From Devosia crocina (GTDB taxonomy: Bacteria > Pseudomonadota > Alphaproteobacteria > Rhizobiales > Devosiaceae), in assembly GCF_900116545.1 (NCBI RefSeq), contig NZ_FPCK01000001.1, positions 434,001 through 498,000 of the forward strand: 64,000 nucleotides of DNA, read 5' to 3'. The notes under the pieces are model-generated. The model was not told the DNA's origin and did not search any database. It worked only from the letters and a program-made list of their open reading frames with translations. Both the position numbers and the translations under genes were made by a program. The first letter of the stretch is position 1; each line of letters starts with the position of its first letter. This document shows positions 8,509 to 17,978 of this stretch, piece by piece.

Positions 8509-8600
8509 TTTCTCTTCGCTGCCGGGCGCGAGCAAGTGTGAACCTTTCCAATCTCTACTTGCTTGGTAGAGTTCTCCCATCGTTGCAGTGGGAGGTTCAC

Positions 8601-9623
8601 GTGAACCGGACATCCAAGTTTATCGCCTATACTGCCCTCGCCGCCTCGCTGGCCGTGGGGTTTTCGGTTACCGCGCATGCTCAGGACAGGACACTGGTGA
8701 ACGTGTCCTACGATCCGACGCGCGAACTTTATCGCGACTATAACGAGGTCTTCATCGCCCATTGGCAGGAAACCACGGGCGAGCGGGTGGGGGTACAGGT
8801 GACCCATGGCGGCTCCGGCTCGCAGGCGCGCACGGTAATCGATGGGCTGGAGGCCGATGTGGTGACGCTGGCGCTTGAAAGCGACATCAACGCCATCGCC
8901 GATGCCGGGCTGATCCGCGAGGACTGGCGTGCATCGCTCGGCAACAACAGCGCGCCATATACTTCGACCATCGTGTTTCTGGTGCGCAAGGGCAATCCCA
9001 AGGGCATTGCAGACTGGGGCGATCTCGTCGCTGACGGGGTCAAAGTGATCACGCCCAATCCCAAGACGTCGGGCGGAGCGCGCTGGAATTTCCTGGCCGC
9101 CTGGGGCTGGGCGCTGGCCCAGGAGGGCGGCTCCGAGGAAACGGCGCAGGCCTATGTCAGCGAGCTCTTCAAGCATGTGCCGGTGCTCGATTCTGGGGCG
9201 CGTGGGTCCACGACAACCTTTGTGCAGCGCGGGATCGGCGATGTGCTGCTCGCCTGGGAGAACGAGGCTTATCTCGCGCTCGAGGAACTCGGGCCCGATG
9301 CCTTCGATATCGTGACGCCGTCGATCTCGATCCTGGCGGAGCCGCCGGTCGCCATTGTCGACACCAATGTCGACCAGCGCGGCACGCGGGAGCTGGCCCA
9401 GGGCTATCTCGACTATCTTTATTCGGACGAAGGTCAGGCCATCGCAGCCAAGCATTACTACCGTCCATCCAATCCGGCGGCGGCAGCGCCCGAAGACATC
9501 GCCCGGTTTGGCGAGGTCAATCTTGTGACCATCGAGGATTTCGGCGGCTGGCGGGAAGCTCAGCCCAGGTTCTTCGGCGATGGCGGCGTGTTCGACCAGA
9601 TCTATTCCGGTCCGGGCCAGTAA
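8601..9623 (+). CDS. Sulfate ABC transporter periplasmic binding protein (Sbp/CysP)
   Basis: A 340-residue secreted protein with a signal peptide ending AHA-QD (about residue 28). The mature protein has family motifs [44 protein letters not shown] and [13 protein letters not shown]. It binds sulfate (or thiosulfate) in the periplasm for CysT/CysW. I chose the GTG at 8601, with GGGAGG nine bases upstream; the frame is open from 8538 but that part does not look like a signal peptide. Two unrelated genes separate it from cysT. Sbp and CysP cannot be told apart here. Confidence 0.9.
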   Translation: MNRTSKFIAYTALAASLAVGFSVTAHAQDRTLVNVSYDPTRELYRDYNEVFIAHWQETTGERVGVQVTHGGSGSQARTVIDGLEADVVTLALESDINAIADAGLIREDWRASLGNNSAPYTSTIVFLVRKGNPKGIADWGDLVADGVKVITPNPKTSGGARWNFLAAWGWALAQEGGSEETAQAYVSELFKHVPVLDSGARGSTTTFVQRGIGDVLLAWENEAYLALEELGPDAFDIVTPSISILAEPPVAIVDTNVDQRGTRELAQGYLDYLYSDEGQAIAAKHYYRPSNPAAAAPEDIARFGEVNLVTIEDFGGWREAQPRFFGDGGVFDQIYSGPGQ

Positions 9624-9690
9624 GCCAAAGCGCGGCCGCTTCCAAGCGGCCGCCCATTCGAGCCTGACGAGTGTTTATTCGGAGGACGAC

Positions 9691-9912
9691 ATGGTGCATT
9701 TCTTTGGGATTTTGAACCCCGGCCGGTTTCGCCGTGCTCCCGCGGCCGAAGCGCCATCCAAGGCGCACTTTTTCGGCGGAGCCGGGCACCAGGAGCTGAC
9801 AGCGGACCCGGCGGGGCGGGCCGAACAGGAACTGTGCTTTCTCTATGGCATGGCGCCAGAACCCGAGGACCGGGATCTGGCGCCGCCCGATGGGGCAGGG
9901 GGGCATCGATGA
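9691..9912 (+). CDS. Small hypothetical protein between sulfate transport genes
   Basis: A 73-residue protein starting MVHFFGILNPGRF, with GAGHQELTADPAGRAEQELC in the middle. CGGAGGACGAC before the ATG is a good SD. No family recognised. Its stop overlaps the next start by 4 nt (ATGA), so it is coupled to the alpha/beta hydrolase and both lie inside the sulfate transport cluster. Confidence 0.55.
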   Translation: MVHFFGILNPGRFRRAPAAEAPSKAHFFGGAGHQELTADPAGRAEQELCFLYGMAPEPEDRDLAPPDGAGGHR

Positions 9913-10511
9913 AGCGGCGCGTGTTGATCGCTCCTGGTCTCAACGGTTCGACCGGCGACCACTGGCAAAGACATTGGCTGGCCGACCATGACGAAGCCGA
10001 GCTTGTGGAGCAGGCCGACTGGTCCGATCCCAAGGAGGGGCGCTGGCTGCATCGGCTCGAACAGGCGGTGATCGCCAATCCCGGTGCGCTGATCGTTTCC
10101 CACAGTTTGGGCGCGATTTTGACTGCACGGCTGGCGCAAAGTTCGGTAGCACCGCTTGTGGGCGGAGCTCTGCTGGTGGCGCCCGCCGATATCGAACGGA
10201 CATCGGTGCTCCATGCCCGGACCTATGACTTCGGCACCATACCGAAGGATGCGCTGCCCTTTCCGGCCCTGATGGTGGCGAGCCGGGACGACGTCTACAT
10301 GTCGCTTGAAAAGGCCAGGATGGTTGCGGGCGACTGGGGTATTCCGGTGCACGATCTCGGCTATGCGGGACATGTGAATGTGGCAAGCGGCTTCGGACGT
10401 TGGCCGGCGGGCTACGATCTGGCCCGGCAGGTGGCCGAGGAGGCAGACCAGCGTGCGGTGCGGCGCAACCGGGCGTCCCGCTCCGCCCAAGGCCTGGCGC
10501 CCAGCCCGTGA
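9909..10511 (+). CDS. RBBP9/YdeN-type alpha/beta hydrolase
   Basis: A 200-residue small serine hydrolase. The RBBP9/YdeN signature is clear: APGLNGSTGDHWQRHW near the N-terminus, nucleophile elbow SHSLG, ASRDDVYMS carrying the acid region and YAGHVN carrying the catalytic His. Substrate unknown. It is coupled to the upstream 73-residue gene and precedes cysT by 180 nt. Close relatives are usually not linked to sulfate uptake, so the placement may be chance or an acquired insertion. Confidence 0.85.
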   Translation: MKRRVLIAPGLNGSTGDHWQRHWLADHDEAELVEQADWSDPKEGRWLHRLEQAVIANPGALIVSHSLGAILTARLAQSSVAPLVGGALLVAPADIERTSVLHARTYDFGTIPKDALPFPALMVASRDDVYMSLEKARMVAGDWGIPVHDLGYAGHVNVASGFGRWPAGYDLARQVAEEADQRAVRRNRASRSAQGLAPSP

Positions 10512-10691
10512 CGGGCCTCCACTTGCCACTTGCTCGGGGAAGCGGTTTGCTGGGTAGGATTTTCTATTCTGACGCTCAATCTTGCCAGTGGCGCAGCTTG
10601 AGAAAGCCGACCGGCAGGCTAGGGTTAGCTAAACAGGATGGGGCACGGCGATGAGGCTGTCTCAAGACCAGACCAGCGGGCGGGGTGAGTC

Positions 10692-11528
10692 ATGAAGGGC
10701 TTTCGCCAGCCCAGCGTTCTTCCCGGCTTCGGGCTGACGCTGGGCTTCACCATCACCTATTTTTCGCTGATCATCCTGATGCCGCTGATCGCCCTCGTGA
10801 TCCGCTCGACCGGGCTGGGGTGGGACGGGTTCTGGGCCGCGGCGCTCGATGCGCGCGTGCTGGCCTCGCTGCGGACGAGCTTTGTGACGGCGCTGATCGC
10901 GGCGGGCATCAATGTGGTGTTCGGAACGCTGATCGCCTGGGTGCTGGTGCGCTACCGTTTCCCGGGGCGGCGCATTTTCGATGCCATGGTCGATCTGCCC
11001 TTTGCCTTGCCCACGGCGGTTGCCGGCATCGCCCTGACCGCGATCTATGCGCCCAACGGCTTTGTGGGGCAGCTCTTTTCCCCCTTCGGCTGGCGCATCG
11101 CCTATACGCCGGTCGGCATCACCATCGCCATGATCTTTATCGGACTGCCCTTTGTCGTGCGCACGATCCAGCCGATCCTGGAAGAAACCAGCAAGGAGGT
11201 CGAGGAAGCCTCGGCCACCCTCGGCGCCAACCGCTTCCAGACGATTTCGCGCGTGCTGTTGCCGAGCCTTGCGCCGGCCATCCTGACCGGCTTCGCGCTC
11301 GCCTTTGCCCGGGCCGTTGGGGAATATGGCTCAGTGATCTTTATTGCCGGCAATATTCCCTTCGTCTCCGAAATAGCGCCGTTGCTGATCGTCATCCGGC
11401 TCGAGGAATACAACTATGCCGGAGCGGCGGTGATCGCGACGGTTATGCTCGCCATCTCCTTTGCGATGCTCTTTATCATCAATCTCATTCAGGCTTGGAG
11501 CCGCCGGAGATATGGCTATGGCAGCTGA
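10692..11528 (+). CDS. cysT: Sulfate ABC transporter permease CysT (CysU)
   Basis: A 278-residue inner-membrane permease with about six hydrophobic segments. The ABC-binding EAA loop is present as [40 protein letters not shown] is typical of CysT starts. With CysW it forms the membrane channel for sulfate. Its last 11 nt overlap cysW. GGGTGAG lies just before the ATG at 10692. Confidence 0.93.
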   Translation: MKGFRQPSVLPGFGLTLGFTITYFSLIILMPLIALVIRSTGLGWDGFWAAALDARVLASLRTSFVTALIAAGINVVFGTLIAWVLVRYRFPGRRIFDAMVDLPFALPTAVAGIALTAIYAPNGFVGQLFSPFGWRIAYTPVGITIAMIFIGLPFVVRTIQPILEETSKEVEEASATLGANRFQTISRVLLPSLAPAILTGFALAFARAVGEYGSVIFIAGNIPFVSEIAPLLIVIRLEEYNYAGAAVIATVMLAISFAMLFIINLIQAWSRRRYGYGS

Positions 11529-12387
11529 ACACCGCACCCGTCGCATCAGCTCGCCGACGAACGAGCCGGCTTGGGTGCGCTGGACGCTGATCCTGGTCGG
11601 CCTCCTGTTCATGGCCCTTTTTCTGGTGCTGCCGCTGGTCGCGGTCTTTTCCGAGGCCCTGCGGCAGGGGATCGGCACCTATATCCAGTCGCTGCAATCG
11701 CCCGATGCGCTTTCGGCTATCCGGCTGACGCTGCTGGTGGCGGCCATTGCCGTGCCGCTCAATGTGGTGTTCGGCATCTGCGCGTCCTGGGCCATCGCCA
11801 AGTTCGAGTTCAAGGGCAAGGCTTTCCTGATCACGCTGATCGACCTGCCGTTTTCGGTTTCACCGGTGATCTCGGGCCTCGTCTATGTGCTGCTGTTCGG
11901 CGCGGGCAGCGTGCTCGGCCCCTGGCTCAAGTCTTACGGAATCGAAATTCTCTTTGCCGTGCCCGGCATCGTGCTGGCGACGATCTTCGTGACCTTTCCG
12001 TTCGTCGCGCGCGAGCTGATCCCGCTGATGCAGGACCAGGGCACGGGCGACGAGGAAGCGGCGCTTTCGCTGGGGGCCTCAGGCTGGCAGACCTTCTGGC
12101 GCGTCACCTTGCCCAATATCAAGTGGGGCCTGCTCTATGGCGTTCTGCTCTGCAACGCCCGCGCGATGGGCGAGTTCGGTGCCGTAGCGGTTGTCTCGGG
12201 CAAGATCCGCGGGCAGACGACGACCATGCCGCTCCAGGTCGAAATGTTCTACAACGAATATCAGGGCACGGCCGCTTTTGCGCTGGCCTCGCTTCTGGCA
12301 CTGCTGGCCCTGGTGACCCTGGTGCTCAAGAGCGCGCTTGAATGGCGCTTCGGCGAGGAACTGGCCGCGACGGGTCGCGGCCACTAG
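11518..12387 (+). CDS. cysW: Sulfate ABC transporter permease CysW
   Basis: A 289-residue permease, partner of CysT. It has the EAA loop [20 protein letters not shown] and the conserved [15 protein letters not shown]. An ATG at 11512 is too close to the SD; GGAGAT at 11505-11510 fits the ATG at 11518. The usual next gene, the ATPase cysA, is absent: 9 nt after the stop the next gene ends on the other strand. The ATPase must be encoded elsewhere for this transporter to work. Confidence 0.93.
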   Translation: MAAEHRTRRISSPTNEPAWVRWTLILVGLLFMALFLVLPLVAVFSEALRQGIGTYIQSLQSPDALSAIRLTLLVAAIAVPLNVVFGICASWAIAKFEFKGKAFLITLIDLPFSVSPVISGLVYVLLFGAGSVLGPWLKSYGIEILFAVPGIVLATIFVTFPFVARELIPLMQDQGTGDEEAALSLGASGWQTFWRVTLPNIKWGLLYGVLLCNARAMGEFGAVAVVSGKIRGQTTTMPLQVEMFYNEYQGTAAFALASLLALLALVTLVLKSALEWRFGEELAATGRGH

Positions 12388-12396
12388 AGGAGGCGG

Positions 12397-13443
12397 TTAC
12401 ATCGTGCTCAGTTCGCGATTGGTCAGGCGCTTTTCATAGGCACCGTTGATCGCGACCTTTTGCTCGATGGCTTCAAGCACGGTCTGGGTAAAATCGGTCT
12501 CGTACATCTGGGAGAGATTGTTGAGCCCGCCGGGGGTGAAGACATTGATCTCAAGCAGCTTGTCGCCCACGATATCGAGCCCGACCAGGAACATGCCGTC
12601 GCGCACGAGCTTGGGCCGGACCATTTCGGCAATGCGCAGCATGGTGTCGGTGACGGCAATTTTCTGGGCGCTGCCGCCGGCATGGATATTGGAGCGGATC
12701 TCGCCCTTGGCCGGAGCGCGGCGGAAGGCCGCGAATTTGCCGTCGCGCTGGAGCGGCTTGCCGTTCATCAGGAAAAAGCGGGTGTCCCCTTCGGCCGCTT
12801 CAGGCATGAAGCCCTGGGCGATCAGATAGCCTTCCTCGCTCACCGCCTCGAAGATCTGGTTGAGATTGCTGTCCTTGGGAGAGGAAATCTTGAACACGTT
12901 CTTGCCGCCCGAGCCCTGGAGGGGCTTGAGCACGACGCCTTCGGGCTGGCTTTCTATAAAGGCGCGGATCTCGGCAATGCTTTTCGAGATCAGCGTCTCG
13001 GGCCTGACGGCTTGGGGAAATTCCTGGAAGTAGAGCTTGTTCTGGGCGCGGGCGAGCCCGTCGGGATCGTTGAGCACCAGGACGCCACGCTCGGCGGCCA
13101 TGCGCCCGAAGATCACCCCGACATTGGCGGCCCATGGCCGCTCGGCGGCATCCTCGGATGGGTCGTTGCGCAAAAACAGCACATCGAGGTTCTCCACATC
13201 GAGAGTTTCGACCGGAGCATCCTTGGCCTGAAGGTCCTTGAAGAGAGTTTCGGCCTTCTTGTAGCGGTCCTTGGCGGGACGCCGGGCGCAAACGGCGAGG
13301 GTATCGTCGGGCCGCAATACGAAGTCGGACGGGGTCAGATAGCAGATGTCGTGGCCGCGATTGAGTGCGGCGAGCGCCAGATGCGTGGTCGAATAGGTGG
13401 CGTGCTCGCCCTCGATGGAATTGACGAAGAATGCGATGCGCAT
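12397..13443 (-). CDS. GshB-like ATP-grasp ligase (third gene of QEGLA trio)
   Basis: A 348-residue ATP-grasp protein related to prokaryotic glutathione synthetase. Visible family stretches are NDPDGLARAQNKLYFQEF, VVLKPLQGSGGKNVF, GEIRSNIHAGG and LEINVFTPGGL. It could ligate an amino acid to a carboxyl-activated substrate with ATP. It is about 30 residues longer than classical GshB, and its context is not gshA but a DUF1704 peptidase and an N-formylglutamate-amidohydrolase-like gene, so glutathione synthesis is doubtful. Its SD (AGGAG) overlaps the stop of the upstream gene, indicating tight coupling. Confidence 0.85.
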   Translation of the reverse strand: MRIAFFVNSIEGEHATYSTTHLALAALNRGHDICYLTPSDFVLRPDDTLAVCARRPAKDRYKKAETLFKDLQAKDAPVETLDVENLDVLFLRNDPSEDAAERPWAANVGVIFGRMAAERGVLVLNDPDGLARAQNKLYFQEFPQAVRPETLISKSIAEIRAFIESQPEGVVLKPLQGSGGKNVFKISSPKDSNLNQIFEAVSEEGYLIAQGFMPEAAEGDTRFFLMNGKPLQRDGKFAAFRRAPAKGEIRSNIHAGGSAQKIAVTDTMLRIAEMVRPKLVRDGMFLVGLDIVGDKLLEINVFTPGGLNNLSQMYETDFTQTVLEAIEQKVAINGAYEKRLTNRELSTM

Positions 13444-13452
13444 GGGACGCTC

Positions 13453-15300
13453 CTAGCTCGCAAGCAGATCTATGGGGGTGAGACCGGCAGAGGCCGCCTT
13501 GAGGCGACGGCCGGCATCGGGGTGGGAGAGGAATGCAGGATGCAGCTGGGGCGCGCGCAACAGCCCGCGCGTATTCAGCTCCTGCATGATGCGGAAATGG
13601 GTGGCTGCGATCTTGCCCATCCAGAACGGTTCGAGCGCTCCGCCCGAACGCAGATGGGCTAGCACTTCAAGAAGACCCCTGAGGTAGACCGCGTCCTTGG
13701 CAAGACCGCCGCCGCGATAAACCCGCAGGGTCAGGTTGAAGGCGCTGGCGGGAGCAAGGCCGAGATCGCGCACGAGGCGGAAGCACTCGACGAAACTGGC
13801 GCCATCGAGCATGGCATGGCAGCCGATGACGCGGGCCGCAATCAGCCGCAGCCGGTCGGGCGTCATGCCGCCGACGAGATATTCGGAGAGGACGGCAAGG
13901 CCTTCCTGCACGCCTTCATAACCCGCCAGACCCGACCGGAACAGGCGCAGGCCCTGAGCCGAACCATTGAAATAGGTGAGCAGGTGCACGCCCACTTCAT
14001 GGCTCAACAGCGCCTCGACGCGCGTCCGTGGCATGGTGGTGCTTCGGGCGATCAACAGCTTGCCGCCCGAAACCATGAGGCCCGAGGGCAGATCCTCGCG
14101 CAGCTCGATGGTGGCGGAGAAATCCGCCGACTGACCGGCATAGTGCTTGATCATGGCGCGCGCCTCGCGCTCGACAAAGGCGGAGTCCGCGCTTTGCCCG
14201 GCATTGCGGGTGCCGCGCTTTTTCCCCGGCATGGCGTCGAGCACGTCCTGAGCAGCGCGGAGCAGGCTCGGTTCGACCGGACCATAAAGCGCGCGGCTGA
14301 TTTCAACGAAACGCGGGGTTTCGCGCGCGGCGAGCAGAGATAGCTGCAGATCGAGCTCCTGCTGCTTTTCGCGGTAAAGCGTTGTCAGAACCGGGTCTTC
14401 GAGATGATCGAGCGCGATGGAAAAGAGCTGCCGCTTCTGCCGGTCCTGGGAGATGGTCAAAGGGCGATAGAGCAGGGTGGGGGCGCGCTCGAAACTACTG
14501 GCGCTGAACTCTTCCCAGGCCGCACCGGAATTGATCGGGGTGACGGAAAGGAGAAAGTCGAAGGATTGGGCGACCTCGTCCATGGCGCGATCGGCCCGGC
14601 TGACGGCATCGATGAAAGCCTTGCGGCCAAGGGCGCGGTGGGTCGAGACGGCAAGGCTGGTCGAGGCTTCGGCAAAGGCCGCGAGAGCCTGAAGGCTCGC
14701 ATCGACGAGATTGGCGACCATCTGTTCGTGCAATTGCGGATAGGTCGCGGTGCCATCGGGCGTGCGGTAGATAGGAGCAAGACGCAGGGTCAGCGTCGGA
14801 ATGGCGGGCAATTGCCGGGCAAGGCGCGCGGCCGGGTCTTGAGCTTGAGGGAGCTGGGTCAGCTGCGGGGTGCGAAAGCGGACCTTCACCTTTTGCGTTG
14901 CAGCGGCAAAGGCCGCGGCGGCGGATTGGCTGGCTTCATCGGCGCCAGCCGAAAGCGAGACCTCGAAGGGCGGCAGGTAGGCTGTGTCGCTCGCCATTTT
15001 GTCGTGAGCGAACTCACCCATGTCGAAGAGGACGAAGCCGCCGAAGCGTTCGCGCATGGCGTCGGCAACGAGCGCGATGATCGCCTTGGCGCGCTTGAGG
15101 CTTGCAACCACGAGATAGGCGGAATTGGAGGTGACGAGGTCGCGAGCGGCCAGCTCGTGCGCCTTGCCCAGGTGCACGCAGAGAAAGGGCATCGGGCGAT
15201 CGATATGAAGGCGCTCGCCGCGGCCGAAATCCTTGCGGATGGGCTGGCCGGTTTCAAGCAGATGGGCAATGTCCGCCAAAAGCGGGTCGGGCTTGGTCAT
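13453..15300 (-). CDS. DUF1704 'QEGLA' metallopeptidase-like protein
   Basis: A 615-residue protein of the family annotated as 'flavohemoglobin expression-modulating QEGLA motif protein' (TIGR02421, DUF1704). An HExxxH zinc motif is present at H434-E435-H439 (SHEVGVH) and the family QEGLA motif at about 465-469 could supply the third ligand E466. Eukaryotic DUF1704 relatives of the MATCAP type are zinc tyrosine carboxypeptidases, so a C-terminal exopeptidase activity is a reasonable guess. The flavohemoglobin name rests on weak evidence. It overlaps the upstream gene by 4 nt (ATGA) and precedes the ATP-grasp gene by 9 nt. Confidence 0.88.
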   Translation of the reverse strand: MTKPDPLLADIAHLLETGQPIRKDFGRGERLHIDRPMPFLCVHLGKAHELAARDLVTSNSAYLVVASLKRAKAIIALVADAMRERFGGFVLFDMGEFAHDKMASDTAYLPPFEVSLSAGADEASQSAAAAFAAATQKVKVRFRTPQLTQLPQAQDPAARLARQLPAIPTLTLRLAPIYRTPDGTATYPQLHEQMVANLVDASLQALAAFAEASTSLAVSTHRALGRKAFIDAVSRADRAMDEVAQSFDFLLSVTPINSGAAWEEFSASSFERAPTLLYRPLTISQDRQKRQLFSIALDHLEDPVLTTLYREKQQELDLQLSLLAARETPRFVEISRALYGPVEPSLLRAAQDVLDAMPGKKRGTRNAGQSADSAFVEREARAMIKHYAGQSADFSATIELREDLPSGLMVSGGKLLIARSTTMPRTRVEALLSHEVGVHLLTYFNGSAQGLRLFRSGLAGYEGVQEGLAVLSEYLVGGMTPDRLRLIAARVIGCHAMLDGASFVECFRLVRDLGLAPASAFNLTLRVYRGGGLAKDAVYLRGLLEVLAHLRSGGALEPFWMGKIAATHFRIMQELNTRGLLRAPQLHPAFLSHPDAGRRLKAASAGLTPIDLLAS

Positions 15301-16139
15301 GCGTGCGCCTCAAGGCTCTCGAGCAGCACGGGGAGAGACGCGGCGATCATGCGGCGCAGCGCCAGAAGCGCCCCGGGATCGGGCGCGCCGGTCCACTCGT
15401 CCATGAACACCTTCTTGAACTCGATGGCGATGGCGCAGCCCGAGCGGGGAAAACGCTCGTGCACGAAGCGGGTCTGTTCGCCCTTGCCGGCGAAAGCCAC
15501 ATTCTCGCGCACATCCATGGGACGGCCCATGAAGCTGGTGCTGCGCAGGCTCTCGATGAATGGATCGAGCACATGCGCCCACCGGGCCCGGTCCATGGAG
15601 AAGGTGCCGATATTGACCACAGGCGCCTGTTCCGCGGGAGTGGGGGCGGCGTCGGCGCCATTGCGCCGGTGATTATAGGAGTGGATGTCGAGAAGAACGA
15701 ACTGCCCATGATCGGCGGCGATGCCGGAGAGCATGGCTTCGAGCATGGCATAGTAGCCATCATGGGCGCGCAGCGAACGCTCGACGAGAGCGGGCTCGGG
15801 CTGGCGGCGCCAGATGTCGAGCCCCCAGGCCTGGTCAGGGGTGAGGTAGACCGCGCCGTCGCGGGCGCGATTGAGATCCACCTCGAAACGGGAGCGATGG
15901 AAGACGACGCGATTTGGCACGTCGCGAATGGTGAATTCGGTGAACGGATCTTCTTCGCGCAGGCGCCCGGCTTCGCCGAGGGCCATCTGCTCGACCAGCT
16001 CGGGCCGGACGTGGTGGCCATTGTGGATGGCCGTGCCGATCAGGGGGGAAACGGCGCGATGGACGGACCAGAGATCGGTAGGAGCGGGGAAAATGGACAG
16101 GTTCTGGGCGGTTCCGGTGTCGGTATTGCTTGGGGCCAT
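15297..16139 (-). CDS. N-formylglutamate amidohydrolase-like protein
   Basis: A 280-residue member of the N-formylglutamate amidohydrolase family. Typical stretches are SPLIGTAIHNGHHV, FEVDLNR, HDGYYAMLEAM and LLDIHSYNHRR. The family hydrolyses N-formylglutamate in histidine degradation, but no hut gene is nearby. The operon partners (DUF1704 peptidase, GshB-like ligase) suggest an amidase acting on a related gamma- or N-acyl amino-acid substrate. The start at 16139 is set by homology; the SD is weak and the frame is open about 600 nt further upstream. Confidence 0.85.
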   Translation of the reverse strand: MAPSNTDTGTAQNLSIFPAPTDLWSVHRAVSPLIGTAIHNGHHVRPELVEQMALGEAGRLREEDPFTEFTIRDVPNRVVFHRSRFEVDLNRARDGAVYLTPDQAWGLDIWRRQPEPALVERSLRAHDGYYAMLEAMLSGIAADHGQFVLLDIHSYNHRRNGADAAPTPAEQAPVVNIGTFSMDRARWAHVLDPFIESLRSTSFMGRPMDVRENVAFAGKGEQTRFVHERFPRSGCAIAIEFKKVFMDEWTGAPDPGALLALRRMIAASLPVLLESLEAHA

Positions 16140-16280
16140 GGGACGCTTTTGTGTGTTCTGCCAAAGAAGGCACTCGGTTCGAAACGGCGCGTCTTTTCGG
16201 GGAGTTCCATGCATGCGACAGTGCGCGCCTTGCGTCCGCAAGGGGTCCGGTGTAGCTCCTCGGGCATAAGAGGGAGCGGC

Positions 16281-16664
16281 ATGCGGAACCGGCAGCGGCA
16301 CATAATGGGTGAAATCGGCGCCGCTTTTGCGGTGCTGGCGCTCTATGTGCTGGTGCTGCTGGCGCCGTTGCACCAGGCCGCAGGCCTGCAGCGCGACCTG
16401 GCGGTTCTGGGCTATGAAAGCCAGCTCTCCTGGAGCGTTTGCACTTCGGTCAGCGAGCCGGGCGAAACCGATAGGCCGGCGGCGATCAAATGCCCGCTCG
16501 CCAGTGCCGGCAAGACGGAACTGGCGGTCGCGCCGGACGGGGCCGTGCCTATCGCTGTGCGGCAGGATAGTCTTGCGGTCGCCTATGGGCAAAAGGGGTC
16601 GGTGCTGGCCGACCATGCCGGGGGACGGCCGGGACAGCCGCGCGGACCGCCGCACGCGGCCTGA
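16281..16664 (+). CDS. DUF2946-like small membrane protein
   Basis: A 127-residue protein with one hydrophobic segment (GAAFAVLALYVLVLLAPLHQ) near the N-terminus and a hydrophilic C-terminal half with two cysteines (VCTSV and IKCPLA). This resembles DUF2946-type proteins found beside copper chaperones and SCO proteins. AGAGGGAG before the ATG at 16281 supports this start. The role is unknown. It heads a likely three-gene copper-delivery operon with PCu(A)C and SCO. Confidence 0.6.
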   Translation: MRNRQRHIMGEIGAAFAVLALYVLVLLAPLHQAAGLQRDLAVLGYESQLSWSVCTSVSEPGETDRPAAIKCPLASAGKTELAVAPDGAVPIAVRQDSLAVAYGQKGSVLADHAGGRPGQPRGPPHAA

Positions 16665-16756
16665 CGTGCTGCGGCACTGCCGCCGACTTTCCCGTTTTTG
16701 AAGGCTCGACTGCCCGTGGGGCGGAGCCGCACACCTTTCCATGACAAGGACTTTCT

Positions 16757-17302
16757 ATGTCCCTCCGCACCTCTCTTTTCGCCTTCGCTTCAGCTTCGCT
16801 GCTGGCTCTAGCCACGCCTATCCTGGCCCATGACGGGCACGACCATGGGCAGCACGACGACCATGCCAGTCAAAATAGCGGCGAAGTTACCGTAGGCGAC
16901 CTGACGATTTCCGGTCCCTTTACCCGCGCAACTCTGCCCAATGCGCCGGTCGGCGGCGGATTTCTGACCATCACCAATGGTGGTAGCACCGATGATCGCC
17001 TGGTTTCGGCCCAGAGCGCCATCGGCAAGGACACTCAGATCCACGAGATGGCCATGGAAGGCGATGTGATGAAGATGCGTCAGCTGGCCGGGGGCATCGT
17101 AATCCCGGCAGGTGAGACCATCACCCTCAAGCCCGGCGGCATGCACCTGATGTTCATGGGTCTTCATGCCCCGATTGTGGAAGGCGACACGGTCCCGGTG
17201 ACGCTGAGCTTTGAACAGGCTGGCGATGTCACCCTCGATCTCGTGGCTGCGGGCTCGGCCGCCGATGCGCCCGCGCACGATCATGGCTCCATGGGGCACT
17301 GA
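16757..17302 (+). CDS. Periplasmic copper chaperone PCu(A)C
   Basis: A 181-residue secreted protein with a signal peptide ending ILA-HD near residue 24. His-rich tails flank the domain (HDGHDHGQHDDH near the N-terminus, HDHGSMGH at the end). The Cu(I)-binding pattern is visible as IHEMAMEGDVMKM followed by GGMHLMFMG. It delivers copper to the cytochrome oxidase CuA site, usually with SCO, which follows 7 nt downstream. The His-rich ends may bind additional copper. Confidence 0.93.
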   Translation: MSLRTSLFAFASASLLALATPILAHDGHDHGQHDDHASQNSGEVTVGDLTISGPFTRATLPNAPVGGGFLTITNGGSTDDRLVSAQSAIGKDTQIHEMAMEGDVMKMRQLAGGIVIPAGETITLKPGGMHLMFMGLHAPIVEGDTVPVTLSFEQAGDVTLDLVAAGSAADAPAHDHGSMGH

Positions 17303-17309
17303 GGCGAAG

Positions 17310-17903
17310 ATGCGGCTTTCAACGATACGCACGGTTCTTTGGACGGTAGTGGCAGTGGTGGCGTTGTCCGCTACCGGGCTCTATGCCTATTCCGCATTCA
17401 ACCGCCCGCAAGCTGTGGCAGCCGTCGGGGCAGGGGATTATCAGCTGACCACGACCGATGGCACGCCATTCACGCGGGCGAGTTTTGAAGGGCATCCTTC
17501 GCTTTTGTTCTTCGGCTTTACTCATTGCCCGGAAGTCTGCCCCACGACGCTGGCGGAGATGACGGCGTGGTATGAGGCGCTGGGAGACGAGGCGGGGGAT
17601 CTCAAGGCCTATTTCATCACCGTGGATCCCGAGCGCGATACGGCTCCGATCGTGGCCGACTACGTGTCCTGGACAGGCCATGTCACAGGCGTGACGGGAT
17701 CGGTTGAGGAGATCGAAAAGGCTGCTAGTGCCTGGGCGGTCTACCACCAGAAGGTGCCGCTCGAGGGCGATGACTATACGATGGACCATACCGCCTCGGT
17801 GTTTCTCCTCAACCGGGAGGGCGAGTTCGAAGGCACCATCGCCTATCGCGAAGAAATGTCGACTGCAGTGGGCAAGATCCGCAAGCTACTCGCGCAGGGC
17901 TAA
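17310..17903 (+). CDS. SCO1/SenC family copper-delivery protein
   Basis: A 197-residue membrane-anchored thioredoxin-fold protein. A single N-terminal membrane segment (TVLWTVVAVVALSATGLYAY) is followed by the copper-binding CPEVCP and the distal His in MDHTASVFLL. It helps assemble the CuA centre of cytochrome c oxidase. GAGGCGAAG supports the ATG at 17310; the frame is open upstream inside the PCu(A)C gene. It is followed by a strong terminator. Confidence 0.93.
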   Translation: MRLSTIRTVLWTVVAVVALSATGLYAYSAFNRPQAVAAVGAGDYQLTTTDGTPFTRASFEGHPSLLFFGFTHCPEVCPTTLAEMTAWYEALGDEAGDLKAYFITVDPERDTAPIVADYVSWTGHVTGVTGSVEEIEKAASAWAVYHQKVPLEGDDYTMDHTASVFLLNREGEFEGTIAYREEMSTAVGKIRKLLAQG

Positions 17904-17912
17904 AGAACATGG

Positions 17913-17962
17913 AGCCGGGCTGGCCTGATCCTCACAAGGGATCGGGCCAGCCCGGCTTTTTC
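17913..17962 (+). terminator. Rho-independent terminator after SCO gene
   Basis: A near-perfect long hairpin: AGCCGGGCTGGCCTGATCC pairs with GGATCGGGCCAGCCCGGCT across a short loop, followed by a T run. It lies between the convergent SCO and cellulose operons and could act in both directions, though the T run is better on the plus strand. Confidence 0.9.
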
Positions 17963-17978
17963 GTGTCGTGATGATTGC

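Noticed and set aside
10685-11590. A 301-codon plus-strand frame over cysT
   Set aside because: It is a shadow of cysT in another frame; the cysT frame has membrane helices and the EAA loop.
12397-13443. Calling the ATP-grasp gene gshB
   Set aside because: Sequence is related, but the extra length and the operon with a DUF1704 peptidase do not support glutathione synthesis; left without a symbol.
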